A stretch of DNA of 19,855 bases from DATLFP01 sp035540955 (GTDB lineage Bacteria > Actinomycetota > Acidimicrobiia > Acidimicrobiales > CADCSY01), in the NCBI GenBank assembly GCA_035540955.1, contig DATLFP010000163.1, positions 1 through 19,855 of the forward strand, written 5' to 3'. This document shows, one piece after another, positions 7,722 to 15,706 of this stretch. Position numbers and translations under genes: made by a program. How positions within the stretch are numbered: position 1 is the first letter of the stretch; each line of letters starts with the position of its first letter. The notes beneath the pieces are model-generated. The model was not told where the DNA came from. It did no database searches and was given only the letters and a program-made list of their open reading frames with translations.

Positions 7722-8456
7722 TCAGCTCGTGGCCAGGAGGGAGATCACCGCGGTCAGGTTGAACGCCACGTGGGCCCAGATGGCCGGTCCGAGACGGCCG
7801 GCCCTGACCGCCAGCCAGGCGAACAGGAGCCCGGCCAGCGTGAGCGACACGAGATCGAAGAGCTGCAGGTGGGCGAGCCCGAACACGAGCGACGAGCCGA
7901 CCACCGCGACCGCCCGTCGACCGGTCCGCCGCTCGATCGAGCGCAGCCAGAGGCCCCGGTAGAACAGCTCCTCGACCACCGGCGCGCCCACCACGACGAT
8001 GAGCACGAGGAAGACGACGTCGACCGCGGTCACCGCCCGCTCGGCCAGCGCCTCCGCGGTCTCGCCGAGGCGGTCGGCGTCGATGCCCAGCGCGTCGTAC
8101 AGCAGCAGGACGGTCAGCCCGATGCCGATCTGGCCGGCCAGGCCGGCGAGCAGCCCGACGGGCACGTCCCGCAGCTCAATCCGGAGACCGAAGTCGCGCC
8201 GGAGGCTGCCGGTCCCCTTGCGGGTGGAGGCGAACCACACCACACCGAGCAGCCCGGCCCACAGGGGCAGCTGCAGCACGGCCGTGCCCCACAGCGGGAT
8301 GTCCTCGAGGTCCTCGTCGCCGGTGATCCCGAGGGCGACGGCGAAGGCGACCACCGACAAGAACAGCGAGACGACCATGCCGAGGACGGCGTCGCCCATC
8401 CCCCATCCGGGCTCGTGCCGCGCCAGGTCCTCGCTGCCGGCGCGGTCGTCAGCCAC
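7722..8456 (-). CDS. CPBP family intramembrane metalloprotease
   Basis: A 244-residue multi-pass membrane protein of the CAAX-protease/bacteriocin-processing (CPBP, formerly Abi) family. The three motifs are intact: EELFYRG (162-168) with the Glu-Glu pair and Arg, FGLAHL with His196, and HVAFN (229-233). About six or seven hydrophobic helices are visible, beginning near residue 22. The two glutamates and two histidines form the metal site inside the membrane in characterised relatives. Substrates in free-living actinobacteria are mostly unknown; bacteriocin self-immunity is a known role elsewhere but nothing nearby supports it. The GTG at 8454-8456 is favoured because TAGCCT ends exactly 8 nt before it, compatible with a leaderless transcript, and no Shine-Dalgarno is present. 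Met20 is an alternative start. Confidence 0.92.
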   Translation of the reverse strand: MADDRAGSEDLARHEPGWGMGDAVLGMVVSLFLSVVAFAVALGITGDEDLEDIPLWGTAVLQLPLWAGLLGVVWFASTRKGTGSLRRDFGLRIELRDVPVGLLAGLAGQIGIGLTVLLLYDALGIDADRLGETAEALAERAVTAVDVVFLVLIVVVGAPVVEELFYRGLWLRSIERRTGRRAVAVVGSSLVFGLAHLQLFDLVSLTLAGLLFAWLAVRAGRLGPAIWAHVAFNLTAVISLLATS

Positions 8457-8464
8457 GGCCGGCG

Positions 8465-8470
8465 AGGCTA
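8465..8470 (-). promoter_or_regulatory. Putative -10 (TAGCCT) of the CPBP protease gene
   Basis: It reads TAGCCT on the minus strand and ends 8 nt before the GTG start, inside the 18-bp gap after the DUF3499 stop. The spacing would put the transcription start at or next to the start codon. It is one of six such placements in this window. No -35 is evident. Confidence 0.45.
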
Positions 8471-8474
8471 CGGA

Positions 8475-8705
8475 CTAGACGGCGATGCGCGACTGGAACG
8501 GACGCACGATCGTGACCCGCCGGTCGGTGTGGCTCCAGCCCTGCGGCACGCCCTGGCGGTCGGCGTGGGCCGGGCACAGGTCGTAGCTGTTCGGGTCGAT
8601 CTCGCTCAGGAGGTCGTCGAGCCACACGGTGCGGCTGGCGTAGTCGTACGACATGGTCGCCGACGCCGCCGCCGAGCAGCTGGGCCGGGAGCACAGGCGG
8701 GACAT
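8475..8705 (-). CDS. DUF3499 family protein
   Basis: A 76-residue protein matching the actinobacterial DUF3499 family: MSRLCSRPSC opening, a YDYASRTVWLDDL middle, the signature SYDLCPAHAD, then GVPQGWSH. Cys5, Cys10, Cys44 and His47 are arranged as a probable single zinc site. Function is unknown. In other actinobacteria, as I recall, this gene lies between DUF5719 and manB; here it keeps the same orientation but ftsH and a thioredoxin gene intervene. The ATG at 8703-8705 gives the family-like N-terminus and is preceded by TACCGT ending 8 nt upstream, with no Shine-Dalgarno. A longer reading of the frame on the upstream side is antisense to ftsH and was discarded. Confidence 0.9.
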   Translation of the reverse strand: MSRLCSRPSCSAAASATMSYDYASRTVWLDDLLSEIDPNSYDLCPAHADRQGVPQGWSHTDRRVTIVRPFQSRIAV

Positions 8706-8713
8706 CGGCCCCG

Positions 8714-8719
8714 ACGGTA
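8714..8719 (-). promoter_or_regulatory. Putative -10 (TACCGT) of the DUF3499 gene
   Basis: It reads TACCGT on the minus strand and ends exactly 8 nt before the ATG. It lies in the 61-bp gap that also carries the ftsH promoter on the other strand. It is consistent with a leaderless mRNA; no -35 is recognisable. Confidence 0.45.
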
Positions 8720-8751
8720 GCGAGCGGCAGGGGCGGATCGGCGGATGCCCG

Positions 8752-8757
8752 TACCAT
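8752..8757 (+). promoter_or_regulatory. Putative -10 (TACCAT) of ftsH
   Basis: TACCAT ends 9 nt before the ftsH ATG at 8767. The nine bases between include GGAAGG, which resembles a Shine-Dalgarno. If this -10 is used, however, the transcript would begin at about the ATG and the GGAAGG would not be in the mRNA. The two readings are mutually exclusive and 5'-end mapping would decide. Confidence 0.4.
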
Positions 8758-8766
8758 GGAAGGGCC

Positions 8767-10765
8767 ATGTCGAACACCCCGCCGCCGTCGCAGCGCGATC
8801 CCGACCGGTCCGGCGACAAGCGGCCCGGCTCGGGACGGCCCGACCAGGGTTGGTCCCGGTGGGCGCTGTGGGGCACCCTCGGGCTCCTGCTCGCCGTCCT
8901 GCTGTTCGTCGGCATGCCCGGCGACGACGGCGGCCGCGACATCACCTACTCCGTGTTCCGGGACCGGGTGGCGAGCGGCCTCGTCGACGAGGTCGAGTTC
9001 AACAACGCCAACCACACCGCCAGCGGGCGGTTCACGAGCGGCGAGGAGTTCCAGACCGACACGCCGGTCGACATCCCCGAGGAGGACCTGGCCCTCCTCC
9101 GCGAGCGCAACGTCGACTTCTCCTTCACCACCCCGCAACCCAACTTCATCGCCAGCTGGCTGCCCTTCCTGCTGCCGGTGATGCTGCTGATCGGCTTCTT
9201 CGTGTGGATGCAGCGGCGGGCGCAGGGCCAGGTCGGCTCGATCATGCAGATCGGCCGGTCGAAGGCCAAGACCTACTCCACCGAGCGGCCCGGCACGACC
9301 TTCGCCGACGTCGCCGGCTACGAGGGCGTGAAGCAGGAGATCACCGAGGTCGTCGACTTCCTCAAGCAGCCCCAGCGGTTCGCGGCGATCGGCGCCCGCA
9401 TCCCGAAGGGCGTGCTGCTCGTCGGCCCGCCGGGCACCGGCAAGACGCTGATCGCCCGCGCCGTGGCGGGCGAGGCGGGCGTGCCGTTCCTGTCGGTGAC
9501 CGGCTCGGACTTCATGGAGATGTTCGTGGGCGTCGGCGCCAGCCGCGTGCGCGACCTCTTCCAGACCGCCCGCAAGCTGGGCCGGGCGATCATCTTCGTC
9601 GACGAGATCGACTCGATCGGTCGCAAGCGGGGCGCCGGGCTCGGCGGTGGCCACGACGAACGGGAGCAGACGCTCAACCAGATGCTCTCGGGAGATGGAC
9701 GGGTTCGAGACCACCGAGGGCATCGTGATGATGGCGGCGACGAACCGGCCCGACATCCTCGACCCCGCCCTGCTGCGGCCCGGACGGTTCGATCGCCAGG
9801 TCGTGGTGCCCCTGCCGGAGGTCGACGAGCGCCTCGCCATCCTCAACGTCCACTGCAAGGGCAAGAAGCTGTCGTCGGACGTCGACCTGCGGACCGTCGC
9901 CCGGGGCACGCCGGGCATGGCCGGCGCCGACCTCGCCAACCTCGTGAACGAGGCCGCGCTCTACGCCGTCCGCCGCGGCGAGGACGAGATCCACGCCGTC
10001 GACTTCGAGTCGGCCCGCGATCGCGTGCTCATGGGTCAGCGCCGCGACTCGATGGCGCTGTCGGACCAGGAGAAGGAGATCGTGGCGTTCCACGAGGGCG
10101 GCCACGCGGTGTGCGCCGCCGTGCTCCCCCACGCCGACGACCTGCACAAGGTCACCATCCTCGCCATGGGGATGGCGCTCGGCGTCACCCAGCAGCTGCC
10201 CGAGGAGCGGCACCTGTACCGGCAGGACTACATCGAGGACCGCCTCGTCGTCGCGCTCGGCGGGCGCATCGCCGAGGAGCAGGTGTTCGGCGTGATCTCC
10301 ACCGGTGCCAACAACGACCTGCAGGTGGCCACCGAGCTGTCCCGCAAGATGACCCGCGAGTGGGGAATGTCGAAGCGGATCGGGCCGATGGCGTGGGGCT
10401 CGCAGGGCCAGGTCTTCCTCGGCGAGGACCTCATGCACACGCGCGACTACAGCGACGAGACCGCCCGCATCATCGACGAAGAGGTCGAGCGGATCCTGCG
10501 CGAGCAGGAGGACCGGTGCCGCGACACCCTCCGCCAGTACCGGCCCGCCCTCGACGCCGTGGCCGCCGCCCTGCTGGAGCACGAGACGATCGACGGCGCC
10601 GAGGTGCACCGCATCATCACCGAGGCGATGGGCGAGCCGCCCCCGCCGAAGGTCCGCCACCGCGACCTCGACGCCGAGCTCTCAGGCGCCGGCACCAGCA
10701 CCAGTGGGGCCACCGGGAGCGTTGTCTCGGACATCGCTGACGGCGGACCAGATCTCCTCGGCTGA
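8767..10765 (+). CDS. ftsH: ATP-dependent zinc metalloprotease FtsH, apparent +1 frameshift
   Basis: Membrane-bound AAA+ protease that degrades misfolded or regulatory membrane and cytosolic proteins. The N-terminal part shows helices at about 31-50 and 130-148 flanking the extracytoplasmic domain, Walker A GPPGTGKT (220-227) and Walker B IIFVDEID (275-282). After residue 308 (QTLNQMLS) the reading frame breaks: an extra G among 9690-9692 separates it from EMDGFETTEG, which continues in the next frame. The rest is intact there: TNRPDILDPALLRPGRFD, the zinc motif HEGGH (10091-10105), TGANNDL with the third metal ligand, and a stop at 10763-10765. Removing one base gives 665 residues, a normal size. 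FtsH is important in most bacteria and both halves are well preserved, so a sequencing or assembly indel is likelier than real decay. Unrepaired, the first frame continues into an Arg-rich nonsense tail that ends near 10740. Confidence 0.95.
9690..9692 (+). other. ftsH: Frameshift site in ftsH (GGG for expected GG)
   Basis: The family-conserved stretch just before the second region of homology normally reads LNQ(M/L)L-x-EMDGF. Here the bases run ctc tcg g gag atg gac, so deleting one of three consecutive Gs restores S-E-M-D-G-F exactly. No slippery heptamer or downstream stem typical of programmed shifting is seen. Confidence 0.85.
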
Positions 10766-11131
10766 CGCCGGGCCCACGAGCGAGCCGCGCACGACGCCCT
10801 CGGCGTCGACCACCAGCAGCATCGGCACGGCGTCGACGCCGTAGCGGTCGTGGAGGTCGCGGCGAGCGCCGATCTCCACCTCCTGGACGGCGACGTCCCC
10901 GGTCTCCAGCGGACGGGCCTTCGCGAAGACGCCGGCGCAGGTCGTGCACGTCGCCGAGGTGAACACCACCACCAGCCACGGCGAGTCCGGGCGGTCGAAG
11001 TCGGCGCGGTCGACCTGGGACGGGACCGCCCAGCGGGGCTGCGTCGGCGGGGCCGGCCGGCGCCGGTCGACGACGAGCGCGATCACGACCGCCGCCGCCA
11101 CGAGCGCGAGCGCGATGACGACGCGGCTCAC
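10682..11131 (-). CDS. Membrane-anchored thioredoxin-like protein
   Basis: A 149-residue protein: an N-terminal hydrophobic anchor (residues 4-21, then RRR on the cytoplasmic-type side), a linker, and a thioredoxin fold with VVVFTSATCTTCAG. Its redox motif is Cys62-Thr-Thr-Cys65. The cis-proline loop follows as GVDAVPMLLVVDAEG (98-112). It is expected to act as a thiol-disulfide oxidoreductase outside the membrane, as TlpA/ResA-type proteins do; the partner is unknown. The GTG at 11129-11131 overlaps the DUF5719 stop (GTGA, 4 bp), making it the third gene of the GT2-DUF5719 operon. Its 3' end (Gly/Ala/Thr-rich, low complexity) overlaps the opposite-strand ftsH end by 84 bp. DUF5719 contains two cysteines (57 and 148), so it is a conceivable but unproven substrate. 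Confidence 0.85.
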   Translation of the reverse strand: MSRVVIALALVAAAVVIALVVDRRRPAPPTQPRWAVPSQVDRADFDRPDSPWLVVVFTSATCTTCAGVFAKARPLETGDVAVQEVEIGARRDLHDRYGVDAVPMLLVVDAEGVVRGSLVGPASAEEIWSAVSDVRDNAPGGPTGAGAGA

Positions 11132-12573
11132 GGACCCGCCTCGGCCACGGCGAGCGGGATCCCCATCACCGCGCTGATGCCGGGCTCGTTCACGCGGTAG
11201 AGGTCGCGCTCGACCACGACGTCGCCGGTGGCCTGCACCAGCAGCGGCAGCGGCGACCGCTCGATGTGGTTGCCGATGCGCACCTGCAGACGCTCGCCGG
11301 GCGCGATCTCGAGCTCCTGCAGGCCGGACACGGCCAGGACCTGCCCGCCGGCCAGCGCGGTGAACGAGACCGTCACTGCGTCGGCACCGGGGTTGTGCAC
11401 GACGACCCACTCGTCGGTGTTGCCGCTCACCTCGCCCAGCGGGAGCACCCACGCCGGCCGGGCGAGCGGTGAGCCGAGGGCCGACGACCAGCCCCGGCGG
11501 GGCGACGGCGGGCGGGCGTCGAGGAGCCGCTCCACCACCACCGGCACGCCGTTGAGCGACACGACCGACGACGAGTGGAAGATGCCGGCCGGCACCCGCT
11601 CGGCCGTGGCGGCCGCCACCGTGACCCGCCCCCGGGCCGGCACCGTCAGGTCGATCGGTTCCACGGTGGTGCCGTCGACGGGGACCATCTCGATGGACAC
11701 CTCGGCGTCGCGCTCACTCGGGTTGTACACGTGCCACTCCTCGATCAGCCCGTCGGCCCAGTAGCCCTCCGGGAAGGACCACGACTCGGAGAGGACGGGA
11801 GCGCCGAGGGTCAGCGACACCCCCCGCCGGCCGAGCACCCCGTCGAAGGACTGGATGCGGTCGACGACGAGCCGGCCGGCGCGCGCCACCACGGCCGTCG
11901 AGGTCACCGCTCGCCGTCGCACGTGATCGTGCACGTTCACCAGCGCCGTGCTGCCGGCGGGCACGGGGTACCCCTGCAGGGCGGCGGGCTCGGCCCGACC
12001 CTCTTCGGTGGCGAAGGCGATGTCGACGATCACGTCGTCGGGGAACGGGTTGAAGAGCGCGAGCACCTGCCGGGCGTCGCGCTCGGTGGTGCCGTTGGCG
12101 AAGTACCAGGTCGGCGAGGCGTCCGACGCGCACGGCGCCACGCTCGCCCCTCGCTCACCGCTCACCACGTGCTCGACGGCGATCGCCCCGCCCCGCACGT
12201 CCACGATGGCCGACACCACCTCGGCGGCGACGGCGTCGGTGGCCGCCATCGACACCGACCCGCTGGCCGGCAGCTCGACCGTCGTCGTCACCGGCTCACC
12301 GCCGACCGGGAACCACGTCACGGCGCCGTCGACGGCGGTCTCGTTGACGTTGGCGATCACCACGGTGAGGTTGGCGGCGCCGCCGGCGCGGGCGGTCCCG
12401 GCCGCGCAGTACCAGGTGGACGCGAGGACGTCGGTCGGGTCGGTCACTGGCATCGCGTCGACCTCGGCGCGTCCGAACTCGCCCCGACCCGGCGCCTCGA
12501 CGTCGCGGTCGAGCACGACGAGCGTCGTGACGATGGCGGCGATGAGCACGAGCACGGCGGGTCGGCTCTTCAC
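11128..12573 (-). CDS. DUF5719 family secreted/anchored protein
   Basis: A 481-residue protein with one N-terminal membrane segment (about 5-21) and an all-beta exterior part, matching the actinobacterial DUF5719 family that follows a large GT2 gene. Four similar units can be seen. Each starts with a Trp-centred strand ending in Gly: WYCAAG at 54, WYFANG at 156, WSFPEG at 265, WVLPLG at 375. An Asn or Asn-Pro turn follows (IAN, FNPF, YNPS, HNPG), and each ends with a hydrophobic-acidic strand such as VVERLL or VVERDL. The spacing is about 102-110 residues. Function is unknown; an accessory role for the upstream glycosyltransferase is inference from conserved linkage. The GTG at 12571-12573 overlaps the GT2 stop by 4 bp, and the thioredoxin start overlaps its own stop by 4 bp, so all three are probably co-translated. 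Confidence 0.85.
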   Translation of the reverse strand: MKSRPAVLVLIAAIVTTLVVLDRDVEAPGRGEFGRAEVDAMPVTDPTDVLASTWYCAAGTARAGGAANLTVVIANVNETAVDGAVTWFPVGGEPVTTTVELPASGSVSMAATDAVAAEVVSAIVDVRGGAIAVEHVVSGERGASVAPCASDASPTWYFANGTTERDARQVLALFNPFPDDVIVDIAFATEEGRAEPAALQGYPVPAGSTALVNVHDHVRRRAVTSTAVVARAGRLVVDRIQSFDGVLGRRGVSLTLGAPVLSESWSFPEGYWADGLIEEWHVYNPSERDAEVSIEMVPVDGTTVEPIDLTVPARGRVTVAAATAERVPAGIFHSSSVVSLNGVPVVVERLLDARPPSPRRGWSSALGSPLARPAWVLPLGEVSGNTDEWVVVHNPGADAVTVSFTALAGGQVLAVSGLQELEIAPGERLQVRIGNHIERSPLPLLVQATGDVVVERDLYRVNEPGISAVMGIPLAVAEAGP

Positions 12574-15500
12574 GACGGCACCCCCGGCCGGCGACCGCGC
12601 GCCACGAGGACAACGACGACCCACAGCGCGACCTGGGCCAGCACCGCGAGGTAGCGGGCGAGCGGGGGTCGGTAGGCCAGGTGGGCGGTGCCCGGCACCG
12701 TGACCTCGTAGCGGTTCGCCCACCCGAGCGACTTCGACCGGGGAACGGCCTCCCCGTCGACCTCGAGCTGCCACCGCGACGAGGCCGGCACCGCCAGGTG
12801 GACCTGTCCGGCGTCGATCTGATCGACCGCAGCCGCGGCCTCGGAGAAGTCGGTGGCGGCCGCCGTGGAGAAGAGCCGGTCACTGGCGAGCGCGTCGGCG
12901 GCCGGGCCCTGGACGAGCGCCCGCACCGGCATCCATGCCGTGTTCTCGAAGAGGTGGACCTCGGGGTCGACCTCCACGCGGTGCAGGTCGAGCTGACGTC
13001 CCATGGTGGCGAGCAGGCCGGCCGGCAGCGGCTCGACGAGGGCGCCGGCGCGCGACGGGGCCGAGGAGCCGAGGAGCACGACGTAGCGGATGCCGAAGGG
13101 GGCGAGGAGCCGGCCCAACCGGTCGCTGCGGCCGTCGGCCACGAGGTGCAGGGCATCGGCCACCAGCTCGGTGCTGGGCGCCGGCGAGGTGGCGAACCGG
13201 TCGACGACGTCGGGAAGGCCGCCGTCGGCGAGGGCGTACGCGAGGTCGTCGTCGAGTCGGTAGCCGGCCAGCGGCAGCACGTCGGGGTCGCCGATCCACA
13301 GCGTCCGCAGGCCGCCGTCGTCCTGCCCCTCGCCCAGCGCGACGAGGGTGCGACCCAGGTCGAGGCGAGGCGAGGACCACTGGCCGTCGGCGGCGGCCAC
13401 GACCACGGGCACCACTGCGGCCACGGCGAAGGACGCCGCCAGGATCGAGGCGATCTGCCGGAGCCCGAACCGGAAGCCGCGGAGGTCGACCTCGAAGGCC
13501 AGCACCCCGATGGCGGCCGCCAGCGCGAGGGCGATGGCGGCCGGCACGAGCACGACGTGGGGCGGCGGCACGTCGATCGGGAGCATGCCGTTCGACCCGA
13601 CCCAGGCCAGGCTCCAGCAGGAGAGGGCGATCGCCCAGCACCGGACCGCCCACCGGAACCGCCAGTCCTGGGCGATGAACAGCGGCATGGTCGCCGCCAG
13701 CGGGATCGCCCATCCGAGCACCGGCACCCCGACGGTGCCGAGCTGGAAGCGGAGGAGGTCGGTCATCGCCACGCGCTCGCTGCTGAGCGCGCTCACGCCC
13801 CCGAAGGTCCACCAGTCGGCGCCGGGGAGGACGAAGTCGAGCGTCCACGGCAGGTGCAGCACGGCCGCCGTGAGGGCGCCGGCGCCGGCGACGACGACCG
13901 CGGCCGACGTGGCCCGGCTGCCGCCGGTGGCGAGGGAGCCGGCGACCATGGCGAGGGCGACGACGAGGAACAGGACGGTCGCCAGGGGAACGAACGCGGC
14001 GAGGAGCGCTAACACGAGCCCGTAGCCGGCCACTGATCGCAGGCGGCCGGCCGGCCGGGGCTCGGGCCCGTCGCCGGCGGCCCGCACGAGGCGGGCGAGC
14101 AGGAACGGCGCGGCGCCGTACACGAGGAGCCCACCCCAGGCCCCCCGGGCCATGGCGTCGTACGGCAGCGGGTTGGCGACGTAGAGGCCGAGACCGGCGG
14201 CGCGCGCCCGGATCGAGCCGAGGGGGCGGGTGAGCCGCCACGCCCCCGCCGCCCCGAGGGGCAGCATGCCCACCACGAGGAGCAGCTGGAGGAGGCCGCG
14301 GGCGCCGAAGACCGGTATGCCGCCGAGCCCGAGCAGGGCCACCGCCGTCGGGACAGGGGTCTCACCGCCCACCCCGGCGCCGTGCCAGCCCCGGATGTAG
14401 GTGCGCAGGAGGTCGGCCGGGCTGTCGGTGATCGGGGCGAGGCCGGTGACGAGCGGGATCCGGTTGGCGATCAGGTCGCGGCTGCCGAGGACGATCACCA
14501 GGATGACGAGCACCCACACGGCGAGCGCGAGCTGCCGTGAGCGGGATGTGAAGGTCTCCGAGATGCCCCGGCCGACGCCGGCGAGCGAGTCGCGCACCCG
14601 CTCGGCGCTCCCCAGCTCGCCCCGGACGAACCGGTTGAGGCGCGTGCTGCCGCGGGCTTGCAGCTGGCGGACCTCGCGGTCGGGCAGCCGCCGCAACGCC
14701 CGGAGCACGCGGCGCCGCTCCCGGATCTCCCCCAGGCGTCCGAGGTTCCACGTCCACGCCCCGAGGAGGTCGCGGGCGTGCTGGAACCGGCCGCCGGCGA
14801 CCGCGACCGACACCTCGGCGAGCAGGTACAGGAAGGCCTGCGGCAGGACGCGGAGCAGGTGGAACCGGCCGTAGCAGGTGAGGACGGTGCGGAGCCGGTG
14901 CCGGGTGCGGAAGCGGACCCGCTCGCCGGCCGCCCGTTCGGCGCCCTCGCCCGGCTCCCGCCGCTCCTCGACCCGGCCCCGGTGCCGGACCCGGGCGTCG
15001 GGCACGACGACGACGCGGGCGCCCGCCACCTGGGCCCGCCAGCAGAGATCGAGGTCCTCGCCGTGCAGCTCCATGACGGCGTCGAAGCCGCCGAGGGCGC
15101 GGAACAGGTCGGCGCGCACGAGCATGCACGCGGTCGACACGAGGAAGACGTCGCGGATGGCGTCGTGCTGCTCCTGGTCGAGCTCGCCGGGGTCGACGAC
15201 CGAGGCGACGACGCCGGTCTTGTCGGCCGTCAGCCCGACCTCGAGGAGGCGGGTGGGGTCGTCCCAGTCGACGAGCTTGGGGCCGACCACGCCGGCGTTC
15301 GATCGCAGCGCCTCGTCCACGAGGTGGCGCACGGCGTCGGGCTCGACGGCGACGTCGTCGTGGCAGAACAGGTAGAACGCCGCGCCCTCGACGACCTCGA
15401 GCACCTCGTTGGCGGCCGCCCCGAACCCCGGGTTCCCCTCGATCCGCCGCACGAACGCCGAGGGGAGGATGTCGGCGACGCGGCTGATCACGTCGTCGCC

Positions 15501-15677
15501 GCCGGCATCGATGACGAGGACCGAGAGGTTCGGGTAGTCCTGGTCGGCCAGGGCCCGCAGGGCGTCGTCGAACCACGGCCCCGGCTCGTGGGCGACCATG
15601 GTCACCACGACCGGCGGCGCGTGGCCGCCGTCGTCGGGTACGTCCTCGAGCGACGGGGCAGGCTCGGGCACGGTCAC
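12570..15677 (-). CDS. Large GT2 glycosyltransferase with multi-pass YfhO-like C-terminal half
   Basis: A 1035-residue protein. Residues 22-235 are a family-2 glycosyltransferase: VVVTMVAHEPGPWFDDAL, GNPGFGAAANE (81-91), the metal-binding HDD (106-108), CMLVRADLFRALGGFD and HGEDLDLCWR (205-214, catalytic ED). A basic linker leads to about twelve membrane helices (roughly 375-800). An exterior domain follows with FGIRYVVLL (about 857) and HLFENTAWMP (about 906), resembling YfhO-family endings, then a final helix and ARGRRPGVPS. The likely job is glycan elongation at the membrane with the C-terminal half handling a lipid or exporting product; the sugar is unknown. GTG at 15675-15677 is chosen because TAGCCT ends 9 nt upstream and no Shine-Dalgarno is present. 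It is first in an operon with DUF5719 and the thioredoxin. Confidence 0.88.
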   Translation of the reverse strand: MTVPEPAPSLEDVPDDGGHAPPVVVTMVAHEPGPWFDDALRALADQDYPNLSVLVIDAGGDDVISRVADILPSAFVRRIEGNPGFGAAANEVLEVVEGAAFYLFCHDDVAVEPDAVRHLVDEALRSNAGVVGPKLVDWDDPTRLLEVGLTADKTGVVASVVDPGELDQEQHDAIRDVFLVSTACMLVRADLFRALGGFDAVMELHGEDLDLCWRAQVAGARVVVVPDARVRHRGRVEERREPGEGAERAAGERVRFRTRHRLRTVLTCYGRFHLLRVLPQAFLYLLAEVSVAVAGGRFQHARDLLGAWTWNLGRLGEIRERRRVLRALRRLPDREVRQLQARGSTRLNRFVRGELGSAERVRDSLAGVGRGISETFTSRSRQLALAVWVLVILVIVLGSRDLIANRIPLVTGLAPITDSPADLLRTYIRGWHGAGVGGETPVPTAVALLGLGGIPVFGARGLLQLLLVVGMLPLGAAGAWRLTRPLGSIRARAAGLGLYVANPLPYDAMARGAWGGLLVYGAAPFLLARLVRAAGDGPEPRPAGRLRSVAGYGLVLALLAAFVPLATVLFLVVALAMVAGSLATGGSRATSAAVVVAGAGALTAAVLHLPWTLDFVLPGADWWTFGGVSALSSERVAMTDLLRFQLGTVGVPVLGWAIPLAATMPLFIAQDWRFRWAVRCWAIALSCWSLAWVGSNGMLPIDVPPPHVVLVPAAIALALAAAIGVLAFEVDLRGFRFGLRQIASILAASFAVAAVVPVVVAAADGQWSSPRLDLGRTLVALGEGQDDGGLRTLWIGDPDVLPLAGYRLDDDLAYALADGGLPDVVDRFATSPAPSTELVADALHLVADGRSDRLGRLLAPFGIRYVVLLGSSAPSRAGALVEPLPAGLLATMGRQLDLHRVEVDPEVHLFENTAWMPVRALVQGPAADALASDRLFSTAAATDFSEAAAAVDQIDAGQVHLAVPASSRWQLEVDGEAVPRSKSLGWANRYEVTVPGTAHLAYRPPLARYLAVLAQVALWVVVVLVARGRRPGVPS

Positions 15678-15686
15678 GGCCGAGCG

Positions 15687-15692
15687 AGGCTA
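15687..15692 (-). promoter_or_regulatory. Putative -10 (TAGCCT) of the GT2-DUF5719-thioredoxin operon
   Basis: It reads TAGCCT on the minus strand and ends 9 nt before the GTG start at 15677, with the same hexamer as the CPBP promoter. Transcription would start at or within 1-3 nt of the start codon. The -35 region is not clear; the self-complementary TTGCAA at 15707-15712 is 14 bp away, shorter than usual. Confidence 0.4.
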
Positions 15693-15706
15693 CTGCGAGG
15701 AAGTGC

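Noticed and set aside
9690..9692. Programmed ribosomal frameshift in ftsH
   Set aside because: No slippery heptanucleotide, in-frame stop near the shift or stimulatory stem is visible, and ftsH is not known to use recoding. An indel explains it more simply.
8449..10660. Minus-strand frames antisense to ftsH
   Set aside because: The plus strand encodes unmistakable FtsH motifs; the antisense products are His/Val/Asp-rich mirror sequences.
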